DNA from: Pollutimonas bauzanensis
GTDB taxonomy: Bacteria; Pseudomonadota; Gammaproteobacteria; Burkholderiales; Burkholderiaceae_B
Direction of reading: 5' to 3'
Assembly (NCBI RefSeq): GCF_900129885.1
Contig: NZ_FQXE01000003.1
Coordinates: 434,001 to 498,000, forward strand
DNA length: 64,000 nucleotides
Of this stretch, positions 1 through 8,580 are shown one piece after another. Each line of letters starts with the position of its first letter. Positions within the stretch are counted from its first letter, which is position 1. The notes beneath the pieces are model-generated. The model worked only from the letters and a program-made list of their open reading frames with translations, was not told the DNA's origin and did no database searches. A program made the translations under genes and the position numbers.

Positions 1-680
1 TCGCTGAAAAGGTCCCGTTCCTTGTCGAAACTGCGCATCAGGTCGGCGCGGCCGGGTTCGCGCAGCATGCGCTTGGATATCCTGAGCGCCTGCGCCGGCT
101 GCTTGTCCAGCGCTGCGGCCGTCGCCCGGGCAAGGCTCAAGGCCTGGCCGGCGGGGGCGACGCCTGTAATGAAACCACTGTCCCAGGCCTGCGCGGCGCT
201 GAACGGTTGTCCCAGCAGCAGCCATTCAGCGGCGCGGCGCGCTCCGACGAGCTGGCCCAGCAGCGTGCTGGAGCCGCCTTCGGGGCATAGCCCCAATGAC
301 ACGAACGGCATGCTGAACAGCGCCGTCTCGCCGGCATAGACGAAATCGCAGTGCTGCAGCAGCGTCGCCCCCACGCCGATGGCGTGGCCTTCGACCGCCG
401 CGATCACCGGCACGTCGATATTGGCCAGGGTGCGCAGAAAGGCCAGGGCGGGGCTGTCGGCAATGCCGCGCCTGGCCGCCTGGAATTCGCTCAAATCATT
501 GCCGGCCGTGAAGCAATCGCCGGCGCCGGTCAGGATCACGGCGCGGCAGCCGGGATCGGCCTGGGCTTTTTGCAGGCCCTGATCCAGCGCCTGGTACATG
601 GTGCCGGTCAGGGCATTGCGCCGTTCGGGGCGATCGATGGTGAGGGTCAGGCAGCGCCCGTCCAGGCTGCTGACTATCAT
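1..680 (-). CDS. Enoyl-CoA hydratase/isomerase family protein, probable delta3,delta2-enoyl-CoA isomerase (3' end beyond window)
   Basis: A crotonase-fold protein read on the minus strand from ATG at 680 and running off the left edge after about 226 residues. The family N-terminus (IDRPERRNALTGTMYQAL) and oxyanion-loop motif (TGAGDCFTAGNDLSEF) are clear. The usual first hydratase glutamate (GGGCEL type) is replaced by GVGATL, and the second falls at a Phe (SMPFVSLGL). A glutamate is present in LGLCPEGGSS, which is where peroxisomal-type delta3,delta2-enoyl-CoA isomerases carry their catalytic Glu. An isomerase is therefore more likely than a hydratase. Its ATG overlaps the stop of the nitronate monooxygenase gene by 4 bp (ATGA), so the two are translationally coupled. 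Identity as a crotonase is certain; the isomerase role is inference from motif position. Confidence 0.85.
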   Translation of the reverse strand, partial: MIVSSLDGRCLTLTIDRPERRNALTGTMYQALDQGLQKAQADPGCRAVILTGAGDCFTAGNDLSEFQAARRGIADSPALAFLRTLANIDVPVIAAVEGHAIGVGATLLQHCDFVYAGETALFSMPFVSLGLCPEGGSSTLLGQLVGARRAAEWLLLGQPFSAAQAWDSGFITGVAPAGQALSLARATAAALDKQPAQALRISKRMLREPGRADLMRSFDKERDLFS

Positions 681-1657
681 GCGCAGGCTCCCGCGAACGA
701 GTCTTTGAGGGACAGGCAGGCCTGCACGTATTCCTGCTTGAGCTTGTCGACGATATGCTCGACCGGCAGGATGCTGTCTATGCTGCCTACCCCCTGGCCG
801 GCGCCCCAGATGTCGCGCCACGCCTTGGTCCTGCTGCTGCCGAAATCGATGAGATCGGTGTTGGCGGCGGAGAGATTGTCCGGGTCCAGTCCGGCCGCCT
901 CGATGCTGGGCTTGAGATAGTTGCCGGGAATGCCGGTGAAAAAGGGCGTGTAGAGGATATCGCTGGCCTGGGCCCGGACCAGCATCTGCTTGTAGGCTTC
1001 CTGGGCTTGCGCCTCGCGGCTGGCAATGAAGCGTGTGCCTATGTAGGCGAAATCGGCTCCCATTGCGCGCGCCGCCAGCACGTCCTGGCCGCGGGTGATG
1101 GCGCCCGACAAGGCGATGGGGCCGTCAAAGATCCTGCGCACTTCGGCCAGCAGGGCAAAGGGGCTGAGGGTGCCCGCGTGGCCGCCGGCGCCCGAGCACA
1201 CCAGGATCAGGCCGTCCACCCCGGCGTCCAGCGCCTTGCGGGCATGGCGCAAGGTGGTCACGTCATGGAAGACCTTGCCGCCCCAGCCATGCACGGCGTC
1301 GACCACCTCGTTGGGCGCGCGCAGGCTGGTGATGATGAGCGGCACTTTGTGCTCGGCGCATACGGCCAGGTCTTCCTGCACGCGGTCATTGGATTTGTGG
1401 ATGATGTGATTGATGGCATAGGGCGCGACGATGCGGCCGGGCTCGCGGCGCCTGAGGTCCGCCAGGGCGGTGTCGATCTGGGTCAGCCATTGCGCCAGCC
1501 TGCTTTGGGGCCGCGCATTGAGCGCCGGCATGGACCCGATGATGCCGCTGGCGCATTGGGCGATCACCAGCTCGGGGCCGGACACAATAAACATCGGCGC
1601 CGATATGACCGGCAAGGAAAGCTGCTGGTAAAGCTGTGTGACAGTGCTGCGGGGCAT
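677..1657 (-). CDS. Nitronate monooxygenase / 2-nitropropane dioxygenase family FMN protein
   Basis: A TIM-barrel flavoprotein of 326 residues. Members oxidise alkyl nitronates such as propionate-3-nitronate using FMN and oxygen; some relatives act as enoyl reductases. The N-terminus has the family pattern LSLPVISAPMFIVSGPELV, and the mid-protein motif CSGAGGHAGTLSPF holds the conserved His. The FMN phosphate region follows near ARAMGADFAYIGTRFIAS. I chose ATG at 1657 because AGGAG lies nine bases upstream; the frame stays open to 1732 but that extension is Arg-rich and unlike the family. It is coupled by ATGA to the crotonase gene downstream and divergent from the CoA-transferase. A role beside acyl-CoA genes (nitronate detoxification or an unsaturated-acid step) cannot be decided from sequence. 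Confidence 0.88.
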   Translation of the reverse strand: MPRSTVTQLYQQLSLPVISAPMFIVSGPELVIAQCASGIIGSMPALNARPQSRLAQWLTQIDTALADLRRREPGRIVAPYAINHIIHKSNDRVQEDLAVCAEHKVPLIITSLRAPNEVVDAVHGWGGKVFHDVTTLRHARKALDAGVDGLILVCSGAGGHAGTLSPFALLAEVRRIFDGPIALSGAITRGQDVLAARAMGADFAYIGTRFIASREAQAQEAYKQMLVRAQASDILYTPFFTGIPGNYLKPSIEAAGLDPDNLSAANTDLIDFGSSRTKAWRDIWGAGQGVGSIDSILPVEHIVDKLKQEYVQACLSLKDSFAGACA

Positions 1658-1837
1658 TCGGCGGGTCTCCTGGAATGGGGTGGCGCAGCGCCGCGTGGCG
1701 TCGGGACGCGACTCGCGGTGCGCCGCTGCCATATTCTAGGGCCAAATCGGTCGCCTGATGAGACGCCGCGGCGTGGCGCGGGCGCTCATGCGCCAGATGA
1801 GGCAAAATACCGCTTTTACTTGCTGCGCGGTTCACTC

Positions 1838-3058
1838 ATGTCTTTACGTCCTGCCCCCCTTACCGGAATTCGTGTTTTAGACCTTACCCGCGTGCTGGCC
1901 GGGCCATGGTGCACCCAGAACCTCGCCGACCTCGGCGCCGAAGTCATCAAAATCGAGAGGCCCGGCGCCGGCGACGATACCCGCGGCTGGGGGCCTCCCT
2001 ATCTCAAGGATGCGCACGGCAAGGACACGACGGAGGCGGCCTACTATGCCTCGGCCAACCGCAACAAGCAGTCGGTGGCCATCGATATCGCCACCGAGCG
2101 CGGCGCCGGCCTGGTGCGCGAGTTGTCCAGGCAATGCGATATCCTGGTCGAAAACTTCAAGGTCGGCGGCTTGCGCAAGTATGGGCTGGACTACGAAAGC
2201 ATAAAGGCCATCAACCCGGCCCTGATCTACTGTTCCATCACCGGCTTCGGCCAGACCGGGCCTTATGCCAGCCGCCCCGGCTACGATTTCATGATCCAGG
2301 GCATGGGCGGGCTGATGAGCATCACGGGCGAGCGCGACGACCTGCCCGGCGGCGGCCCGCAAAAGGCCGGCGTGGCCGTGGCCGACCTGATGACGGGCAT
2401 GTATTCCACGGTGGGCATACTGGCGGCGCTGCACGAGCGCGGCCGCAGCGGCCTGGGCCAGCATATAGACATGGCCTTGCTGGATTGCCAGGTGGCCATG
2501 CTGGCCAACCAGAATCTCAATTATCTGACCACGGGCGTCGCCCCCAGGCGCGCCGGCAACGCGCACCAGAATCTCGTGCCTTACCAGGTGTTTGCCGCGG
2601 CCGACGGCCACCTGATCGTGGCGGTGGGCAACGACACGCAGTTCAAGGCTTATTGCCATGTCATCGGCCGGCCCGCCCTGTCCGACGATATGCGCTTCAA
2701 AACCAATTCCAACCGCGTGATTCATCGCGAAATTCTGATACCGCTGCTGACCGAAGCCATGAAAGCCCAGGCGCGCGATTATTGGCTCGAGGCGCTGGAG
2801 CGCGTCGGGGTGCCGGCCGGCCCCATCAATACCATCGAACAGGTGTACCAGAACCCGCAGGTCAAGGCGCGCGGCATGCAGCAGACCTTGCCGCACAGTT
2901 CCGCCGGCCAGGCTCCGGTGGGCGCCAGTCCCTTGCGGTTTTCCGCCAGCCCGGTCAACTATCGCCATGCCGCGCCCTTGCTGGGCGAACACACACAACA
3001 GGTCCTGCGCGAGCGCCTGGGCCTGTCAGACGAAGAAATCCAGGAGTTGACTCAATGA
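1838..3058 (+). CDS. CaiB/BaiF (class III) acyl-CoA transferase
   Basis: A family III CoA-transferase of 406 residues, which moves CoA between acyl-CoA donors and carboxylic acids through an aspartyl-CoA thioester in an interlocked homodimer. The N-terminus ITGIRVLD-type (LTGIRVLDLTRVLAGPWCTQ) and the block ADLGAEVIKIERP are diagnostic. Asp183 in VADLMTGMYST fits the catalytic aspartate of formyl-CoA transferase (VDxxTG). Translation starts at ATG 1838; the frame is open far upstream, but only this start gives the family N-terminus. Its stop overlaps the next ATG by 4 bp, so it is coupled to the 3-hydroxyacyl-CoA dehydrogenase and probably activates that pathway's acid. The natural substrate is unknown. 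Confidence 0.93.
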   Translation: MSLRPAPLTGIRVLDLTRVLAGPWCTQNLADLGAEVIKIERPGAGDDTRGWGPPYLKDAHGKDTTEAAYYASANRNKQSVAIDIATERGAGLVRELSRQCDILVENFKVGGLRKYGLDYESIKAINPALIYCSITGFGQTGPYASRPGYDFMIQGMGGLMSITGERDDLPGGGPQKAGVAVADLMTGMYSTVGILAALHERGRSGLGQHIDMALLDCQVAMLANQNLNYLTTGVAPRRAGNAHQNLVPYQVFAAADGHLIVAVGNDTQFKAYCHVIGRPALSDDMRFKTNSNRVIHREILIPLLTEAMKAQARDYWLEALERVGVPAGPINTIEQVYQNPQVKARGMQQTLPHSSAGQAPVGASPLRFSASPVNYRHAAPLLGEHTQQVLRERLGLSDEEIQELTQ

Positions 3059-4590
3059 AGCATATCAAGACCATAGGCATAGTCGGCGCGGGCGCCATGG
3101 GGCGCGGAATCGCCCAGATCGCGGCGCAAGCGGGTTTCGACGTGCTGTTGTTCGACCTGAACGCCGATGCGGTCGCCGCCGCGCGGACGAATCTGAGCCA
3201 AACATGGGACAAGCTGGCCGCCAAGGGGAAAATCACGCCCGAAGCCGCGGCCCAGTCCCTCGAGCGGCTGCTGCCCTGCCAGGACCTGCAGGCGATGGGC
3301 AAGGCCGACCTGGTGATCGAAGCCGTCGTCGAGCGGCTGGAGGTCAAGTGCGATCTTTTCCGGCAGCTTGAAGGCGTCGTGGCGGCGGATTGCATCCTGG
3401 CGTCCAACACCTCGTCGCTGCCCATCACCGCCATCGCCCAGGCCTGCGCGCATCCGGAACGCGTGGCGGGCTTCCATTTTTTCAATCCCGTGCCGCTGAT
3501 GAAGGTGGTCGAGATCATCGACGGCTTGCGCTCCGATCCCCGGACCGGCGACGCGCTGATGGCGCTCGCCCGGGAAATGGGGCATACCCCTGTGCGGGCC
3601 AGGGACATGCCCGGCTTTATCGTCAACCATGCCGGGCGCGGCATGAATATCGAGGGCCTGAAGGCGGCGCAGGAAGCCGTGGCGCCGTTCTACCAGATAG
3701 ACGCCATCATGCGCGAGCAGGGCGGGTTCCGCATGGGGCCATTCGAGCTGCTGGACCTGACCGGGCTGGACGTATCGCACGCCGTCATGGAATCCATCTA
3801 TCAGCAGTTCTATGACGAACCGCGTTTCCGTCCATCGCCCATCACCGCGGTGCGCAGCGCCGGCAAGCTGCTGGGCCGCAAGACGGGGCAAGGCTTCTAC
3901 GCCTATCCCGACGGCCAGAAGCAAGTGCCCGCCGAACCCGCCGTCCCGGCGCTGCCCGCGGGCCTGAAGGTCTGGCTGGCGCCCTATCATTCGGTGGGCC
4001 ATAAGCGCGCGGCCGCGCTGCTCAAGAACCTGGGCGCGAACGTGATCGCCGCCGAAGCGCCGCCCGCCGACGCGCTGATCGTTGTCACGCCCTATGGCGA
4101 GGACACGGCGTCCGTGGTGGGCGGGCATCAGCTGGATGGCGAACGCAGCGTTGCGCTGGACACGTTTTTCGGCCTGGAACAGGGCAAGCGCCGCGTCCTG
4201 ATGTGTTCGGCGGCCACCCTGCCAAAATGGCGCGACGCCGCCCATGCCCTGTTTGCCGGCGATGGCACGCCGGTTTCGGTCATCGACGATTCGGCGGGTT
4301 TCGTCGGCCAGCGCGTGGTGGCCACCATCGTCAATGTGGCCAGCGATATCGCCCAGCAGGCGATTGCCACGCCTGCGGACATCGATCTCGCCGTATCGCT
4401 GGGGCTGGGCTATCCCAAGGGCGGGCCCTTGTCCATGGGCGATGCCCTGGGCGCGGCGCATGTGCTGGAAATCCTGCGGGCGATGTATCGCGTCACCGGC
4501 GATATGCGCTATCGGCCCAGCCCATGGCTGCAGCGCCGCGTACAACTGGGCCTGTCGCTGCGCGCCGAACCGGCTTGCGCGGCCAGGTAG
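3055..4590 (+). CDS. 3-hydroxyacyl-CoA dehydrogenase, NAD-dependent
   Basis: A soluble dehydrogenase of 511 residues that oxidises (S)-3-hydroxyacyl-CoA to 3-ketoacyl-CoA with NAD. The Rossmann domain opens with GIVGAGAMGRGIAQIAAQAG (residues 8-27) and carries the catalytic motif VAGFHFFNPVP with His141, followed by the dimerisation domain containing NHAGRGMNIEGL. At 511 residues it is longer than single-domain enzymes (about 280) and has a second C-terminal 3HCDH region, as in PaaC/PaaH-type 3-hydroxyadipyl-CoA dehydrogenases. It is coupled to the upstream CoA-transferase by ATGA, and a terminator follows. The exact chain-length or dicarboxyl specificity is not readable. Confidence 0.92.
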   Translation: MKHIKTIGIVGAGAMGRGIAQIAAQAGFDVLLFDLNADAVAAARTNLSQTWDKLAAKGKITPEAAAQSLERLLPCQDLQAMGKADLVIEAVVERLEVKCDLFRQLEGVVAADCILASNTSSLPITAIAQACAHPERVAGFHFFNPVPLMKVVEIIDGLRSDPRTGDALMALAREMGHTPVRARDMPGFIVNHAGRGMNIEGLKAAQEAVAPFYQIDAIMREQGGFRMGPFELLDLTGLDVSHAVMESIYQQFYDEPRFRPSPITAVRSAGKLLGRKTGQGFYAYPDGQKQVPAEPAVPALPAGLKVWLAPYHSVGHKRAAALLKNLGANVIAAEAPPADALIVVTPYGEDTASVVGGHQLDGERSVALDTFFGLEQGKRRVLMCSAATLPKWRDAAHALFAGDGTPVSVIDDSAGFVGQRVVATIVNVASDIAQQAIATPADIDLAVSLGLGYPKGGPLSMGDALGAAHVLEILRAMYRVTGDMRYRPSPWLQRRVQLGLSLRAEPACAAR

Positions 4591-4650
4591 CGGTCCCGTC
4601 CGGATCGCGCGCCGCGGGCGATTGTCCCGCGGCCCTGCGTACAGATAAAA

Positions 4651-4679
4651 AAAACCGCCAGGCTCGCCTGGCGGTTTTT
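4651..4679. terminator. Bidirectional rho-independent terminator
   Basis: A perfect inverted repeat, ACCGCCAGGC-TC-GCCTGGCGGT, is flanked by A8 on the left and T5 on the right. It lies in the convergent gap between the 3-hydroxyacyl-CoA dehydrogenase and cytochrome c genes, so it can end transcription from both sides. Confidence 0.93.
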
Positions 4680-4694
4680 GTGTAGCCATTGTTT

Positions 4695-5627
4695 TTACTT
4701 GACGGCATGTACCATGTATTGGACCGCGGCCTTCACTTCCGCATCGCTGGCTTGCGAGCCGCCGCGCGGAGGCATGGCGCCAACGCCGTGGATGGCATTC
4801 TGCACCATCGTATCCTCGCCGGTCTCGATGAATTTGGACCATGCGGCCTTGTCGCCGAACTTGGGGGCTCCCGCCACGCCGGTGGCGTGGCAGGCAAAGC
4901 AGACCGCCTTGTAGAGTTTTTCGCCGGCCGGATCGATGGCTGCGGTATCCGCGGCGGGCGCGGGGCTTGCGGTTTCGGCAGGCGCCGCGGGAGCGGCCGC
5001 AGCCGGCGCTGCTTCGGCAGGAGCCGCCGGCGCGGCTTGCGGCGCGGCGGGCGCCGCGGTTGCGGCTGCGGTTTCCGCCGGCTTGGCCTCGGCCTTGTCG
5101 CCGGCGGGTTCCGCGGGTTCCTTGAAGGATGCGCCCGATTTGTTGACCATGTAGACCACGGCGCGCTCGACTTCGAAGTCGCTGAGCGCGGGGTTGCCGC
5201 CCTTGGGAGGCATGCCCTTGATGCCGTGGATCGCGTTCTTGATCAGGTCTTCGTAGCCCGCCTTGATGAACGGCGCCCATGCCGCGGTGTCGCCGATCTT
5301 GGGCGCGCCCGCCACGCCGGCGGTATGGCAGGCCGTACAGGTTGAATCGAATACTTGCTGCCCGGTCTTCATGACTTTGGGGGCGTTGGCGTCGACCAGG
5401 CTGAAACCGGCGACGGGCTTGATGCGCGAGGCAATCGCTTCGGGCGATTGCGCGTCGGAGCCCGAACCCATTTTCGAAGTGGCGGTTACGAGATTGATCA
5501 GCAGGACTATGATCAGAATGGGCACAATGAAGGCCAGGATTACAGTTACGATCAACTGCTTGGGCGTTTTGATGAGGCCTTCATGATCCTCGATGGTCGC
5601 TTCAACGTGTTCTTCTGTGTTGTTCAT
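4695..5627 (-). CDS. Membrane-anchored diheme cytochrome c (cytochrome c5-like)
   Basis: A 310-residue c-type cytochrome with two covalently bound hemes. One N-terminal transmembrane segment (about residues 24-47) anchors it on the periplasmic side. Two cytochrome c5-like domains follow, each with a CXXCH site (CTACH 97-101 and CFACH 243-247) and the same tail of TGVAGAPK/GDxAAW, NAIHG and MPPxGG, whose Met is the likely axial ligand; this is an internal duplication. The domains are joined by an Ala/Pro-rich linker of about 60 residues. ATG at 5627 has AGGA upstream; the frame is open to 5711 but that part lacks membrane-protein character. It probably carries electrons between the bc1 complex and terminal oxidases; that role is inferred from the family. 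Confidence 0.9.
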   Translation of the reverse strand: MNNTEEHVEATIEDHEGLIKTPKQLIVTVILAFIVPILIIVLLINLVTATSKMGSGSDAQSPEAIASRIKPVAGFSLVDANAPKVMKTGQQVFDSTCTACHTAGVAGAPKIGDTAAWAPFIKAGYEDLIKNAIHGIKGMPPKGGNPALSDFEVERAVVYMVNKSGASFKEPAEPAGDKAEAKPAETAAATAAPAAPQAAPAAPAEAAPAAAAPAAPAETASPAPAADTAAIDPAGEKLYKAVCFACHATGVAGAPKFGDKAAWSKFIETGEDTMVQNAIHGVGAMPPRGGSQASDAEVKAAVQYMVHAVK

Positions 5628-5881
5628 AATCGAATCCTGCGTGTTCCTAATCAGAGGGCGCCAAGGCCTGAATTCTGTATGGGTGTGCCATGTGCGGCGG
5701 TCCCCGTGCATGGGTTATGCGAAGGACTCAAAGCCACGTGAATGAAGGATTATAACGAGACTGTCGTTTAAGTGCATGAAAGTTGATTCTGCTCAAATTT
5801 GGGCAGCATTGAGCGCGGAAAGCGACGGCCTGTCCCGCGCGAAAAAAAAGTATTCGCCAAACACGCTACAATGACGACCCT

Positions 5882-5956
5882 GCGCCCGTAGTTCAATGGA
5901 TAGAATGTGAGTCTCCGAAGCTCTTGATACAGGTTCGATTCCTGTCGGGCGCGCCA
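5882..5956 (+). tRNA. tRNA-Arg (anticodon CCG)
   Basis: A 75-nt cloverleaf. The acceptor stem GCGCCCG (5882-5888) pairs with CGGGCGC (5946-5952), followed by G and an encoded CCA. The anticodon loop CTCCGAA gives anticodon CCG, reading codon CGG. The T-loop GGTTCGATTCC is canonical. Pair 27-43 of the anticodon stem is a T-T mismatch. A toxin-gene fragment lies 40 bp downstream, consistent with past use of this tRNA as an integration point. Confidence 0.95.
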
Positions 5957-5995
5957 GTTTTGCATTGCCTCCTTGTGATCCTTGAATTGTATTCA

Positions 5996-6074
5996 TGGAT
6001 ATCACCTTCGACCCCGCCAAAAACGCCGCGAATATTAACCAAGCATGGTGTGTCTCTGGCCGCTGTTTGCGGCC
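5996..6074 (+). pseudogene. brnT toxin remnant, frameshifted and truncated
   Basis: ATG at 5996 begins MDITFDPAKNAANI, the characteristic start of BrnT (DUF497) ribonuclease toxins. The expected continuation KHGVSLAA appears immediately afterwards but in another frame; removing one C from the ATTAACC run would restore it. Homology then stops after about 25 residues of the usual 90 or so, and no BrnA antitoxin follows. The fragment sits 40 bp past tRNA-Arg. Identification rests on remembered family consensus. Confidence 0.65.
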
Positions 6075-6183
6075 AGGCGGCGGCGCGGAATGCAAGAACG
6101 GAAAGGCGTTCGCAGCAGGCTGCGAATCCCGTTGAGTTTGTATATACTGGCCCCCCGGAAAAATGCAGATACGGGCAGTAAAC

Positions 6184-6465
6184 ATGGCAACATCAAAAGC
6201 ACCAGTCTCCCATCCGCTTCGAGCGGCTCAAGATAGCGCCCAGTACCGCGGCGTCTACGACTCCGGCCCTTTCAAGGGCAGGCCCATCGCCCACCCCTAC
6301 AACACCGTCCTGCTGCGCCTGAGCAGAATGGGGGTCACCGCGCCGGAACGCCAGTTCGACGAGACCGACCAGGCTTATATAGTGCGCATCGACCGCAGCT
6401 ATACGGGCCTGTTCGGCGACATCATCGCCAGCGGGATACTCGGAAATGGCGGCCTGCCCCGCTAA
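6184..6465 (+). CDS. Small conserved-looking protein of unknown function
   Basis: A 93-residue protein from ATG 6184. It has no signal peptide or membrane segment. A basic N-terminus is followed by a Pro/Gly-rich segment (YDSGPFKGRPIAHPYN) and a mixed-charge helix-prone centre (TVLLRLSRMGVTAPERQFDETDQAY), ending in GILGNGGLPR. I do not recognise a domain. Codon use matches its neighbours (high GC3), arguing for a real gene. An upstream TATACT (6143-6148) may be a -10 box. It converges with the antiporter gene and stands alone. Confidence 0.6.
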   Translation: MATSKAPVSHPLRAAQDSAQYRGVYDSGPFKGRPIAHPYNTVLLRLSRMGVTAPERQFDETDQAYIVRIDRSYTGLFGDIIASGILGNGGLPR

Positions 6466-6512
6466 GGAAAACAACGCAATGCGGCGGGGCCGATATGGCA
6501 TGGCGCATCCGC

Positions 6513-8162
6513 CTATGCGGCCTTGCGCGTCAGGCTGGCTTCCATCAGGTCTATCTCGCGCATGAGTTGCTGGTGCAGGCTGTCATCGATGCTGTGGGTG
6601 CGGCGCAAGCGGTACAGCTCGTCGCGCTCGGCGCGCAGGGCCTGAATGCGCAGGTGGCGTTCCGCTTCAGCCAGTTGCCTGATGCTTTCGGCATCCTCGC
6701 CGGTCGAGTCGCCATAGTCCAGGCGCCGCTGGTAGACATCCAGCAGATGGGCGGCGGCCTCGGCGCGGATGTGGGTGGCGCCGGCGTCCGCCAAGGGCTC
6801 GGCGGTGATCTGTTCGATGCGGCGTATGGCGGCTTCCGCCGCGGCAATGCGGGCGCTGTCTTCGTGGCTGCCGCGCACCGGCTTGGGCAGGTCGCCGCCC
6901 AGCCCGCGGGTAAGCAGCGGCAGCCCGACGCTGGCGATCAACAGCGACAGCAGGATGACGCCCATCGCCAGGAAAATCGCCATGTCGCGCATCGGAAACG
7001 CCGTGCCGTCGGGCATCAGCAAGGGCAGCGTAAGAATGCCGGCCAGGGTGATTGCGCCGCGCACGCCGGCGGTGGCGGTCACCAGCAGCAGCCGCGTCTT
7101 CGGCATGTCCATGGTTTCGCCGCGCAGCGCGGCGTTGAACACCGTCAAGCGCAGCGAAATCCACACCCAGACGAAGCGCAGCACGCCGAGCGCGAGCGTA
7201 ATCGCCACCAGGTAGCCGAGCAATTGCCATTCGCTGGCGACATGCGCGGAAGCGGCCACCTCGGGCAGGCTGCGCAGGATGCGGGGCAGCTGCTCGCCCA
7301 GTATGATGAAAATGACGCCATTGAGCGCGGCCTGCACGGTGTCCCATACCGCGGTGCGCTGCATGCGGGTGGCAGCGAGCGGGTGGCCCGCCAGCTCTGA
7401 ATAGTGCATGGCGATGCCGGCAACGGCGGCCGCGAGTATGCCCGAGACTCCCATATGCTCGGCCGCGAGATAGGCGGCAAACGGGATCAGCAGGCTTATC
7501 AATATCTGGCCCGCGGGTTCCTCGCCCGCGCGCTTGATCAGCAGGCGGTTGAGCGTCCCGATGATCCAGGTCACGGCCAGCCCGATCAGCAGCCCGCCGC
7601 CGGCGACCACGACAAAGCTCATGGACGCGCTGGCGATCGAAAATGCGCCGGTGACGGCGGCGGCTACCGCGAAGCTGAAGCAGACCAGCCCGGTGGCGTC
7701 ATTGAGCAGCGACTCGCCCTCGAGGATGTGGGTCAGCCGCGAAGGAATGGGCGAATTGGCGGTCATGGCGGATACCGCGACCGGATCCGTGGGCGATAGA
7801 ATCGCCGCCAGGGCGAAGGCGACCGCCAGCGGCACGGCCGGAATCATCCAGTCGATCAGAAAACCGATGCCGACCACGGTGAACACGACCAGGCCTATCG
7901 CCAGGGTCAGTATCGGCTTCCATTCGCGAAAGAACACGCCTTTCGGAATGCGCCATCCATCTAGGAACAGCAGCGGCGGAATGAACAGCAGGAAGAAAAG
8001 GTCGGGGTCCAGGGTGACATCGAATCCGACTCCATAGGACAGGCCCGCGCCGACCGCAATCTGCAGCAAGGGCAGGGGCACCTTCAGCGGCAGCAGCCGC
8101 GCGATGAAGCCGCTGACGACAACCGCCAGCAGGAACACCAGAACCATTGTTACGACTTGCAT
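6513..8162 (-). CDS. Na+/H+ antiporter, CPA1 family (YjcE-like)
   Basis: A 549-residue inner-membrane cation/proton antiporter with about a dozen hydrophobic segments and a cytoplasmic C-terminal tail (about residues 405-549) rich in charged helices. CPA1 hallmarks are present: FIPPLLFLDGWR, AAILSPTDPVAVSAM and EGESLLNDATGLV, the last carrying the Asn-Asp pair that binds the cation. Length and motifs match E. coli YjcE. I start at ATG 8162, preceded by GGAG; the frame stays open to 8321 but that stretch is Ala/Arg-rich and not membrane-like. It likely exports Na+ (or K+) for pH and salt homeostasis. No partner gene is adjacent. Confidence 0.92.
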   Translation of the reverse strand: MQVVTMVLVFLLAVVVSGFIARLLPLKVPLPLLQIAVGAGLSYGVGFDVTLDPDLFFLLFIPPLLFLDGWRIPKGVFFREWKPILTLAIGLVVFTVVGIGFLIDWMIPAVPLAVAFALAAILSPTDPVAVSAMTANSPIPSRLTHILEGESLLNDATGLVCFSFAVAAAVTGAFSIASASMSFVVVAGGGLLIGLAVTWIIGTLNRLLIKRAGEEPAGQILISLLIPFAAYLAAEHMGVSGILAAAVAGIAMHYSELAGHPLAATRMQRTAVWDTVQAALNGVIFIILGEQLPRILRSLPEVAASAHVASEWQLLGYLVAITLALGVLRFVWVWISLRLTVFNAALRGETMDMPKTRLLLVTATAGVRGAITLAGILTLPLLMPDGTAFPMRDMAIFLAMGVILLSLLIASVGLPLLTRGLGGDLPKPVRGSHEDSARIAAAEAAIRRIEQITAEPLADAGATHIRAEAAAHLLDVYQRRLDYGDSTGEDAESIRQLAEAERHLRIQALRAERDELYRLRRTHSIDDSLHQQLMREIDLMEASLTRKAA

Positions 8163-8450
8163 AGGCGATGCTCCATAAGACTGAAGAGCCGTGCGCTCGG
8201 ACCAAGAGTATATAGCCTGCGCGCGGCGGCCAGGCAGCGCCCGGTTTCCGGCCGCCTGGCCGGCCGCTTTCCGGAAGCCGGACGCAGCGCCGGCCTTTGC
8301 GGCAGGCGCGCCTGCCGGCATTGTCTATTGGCGGCGCGCCGTTTTCCCGTGGGCAGGTGAAGCTGGCACGGCAGTTGCGTGATAGCCAGGCAAGGAATTC
8401 TTCAGGAGAGGGACGATGCCACCGAAAAGCCGCCTCGCCCGGGATAAATG
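8163..8450. other. Intergenic stretch between antiporter and mntP leader
   Basis: About 290 bp, very G+C-rich at first (8220-8345), then more balanced. I see no convincing gene, repeat or terminator. It must hold the divergent promoters for the antiporter and the mntP leader. A TACACT at 8452-8457 is a possible -10 for the latter, without a clear -35. Confidence 0.4.
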
Positions 8451-8457
8451 CTACACT

Positions 8458-8580
8458 CGCTCCGTCATTTGGGGAGTAGTCTGCTTCCGTCCCCGGAAGC
8501 GCCCGCGTCAACATTCTCGGCACCTTCTTGTGCCGTGGCGCCGGCAGCCGTTTTCGGCCTGACGAGACCATTGACATACC
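8458..8580 (+). ncRNA. yybP-ykoY manganese riboswitch
   Basis: The leader of mntP carries the signature elements of the yybP-ykoY motif in order: TCATTTGGGGAGTAG (8465-8479), the CGCGTCAACATTCTCG segment (8504-8519), and CTGACGAGACCATTGACAT (8559-8577), which supplies the second loop of the Mn-binding site. These are near-identical to the E. coli mntP (yebN) leader as I recall it. The class binds Mn2+ directly and turns on efflux genes. The RNA ends about 65 nt before the mntP start, so translational control by freeing the SD is plausible. No intrinsic terminator is visible. Confidence 0.85.

Noticed and set aside
755-3058. 767-residue open frame starting far upstream of the CoA-transferase
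   Set aside because: The first 361 residues are the shadow of the nitronate monooxygenase gene on the other strand; real homology starts at 1838.
4493-4708. Small frame across the 4651-4679 terminator
   Set aside because: Overlaps a clear intrinsic terminator and the end of the dehydrogenase gene.
6109-6126. Perfect hairpin TTCGCAG-CAGG-CTGCGAA near the brnT remnant
   Set aside because: Too short, no T-tract, position explains nothing; could be chance in G+C-rich DNA.
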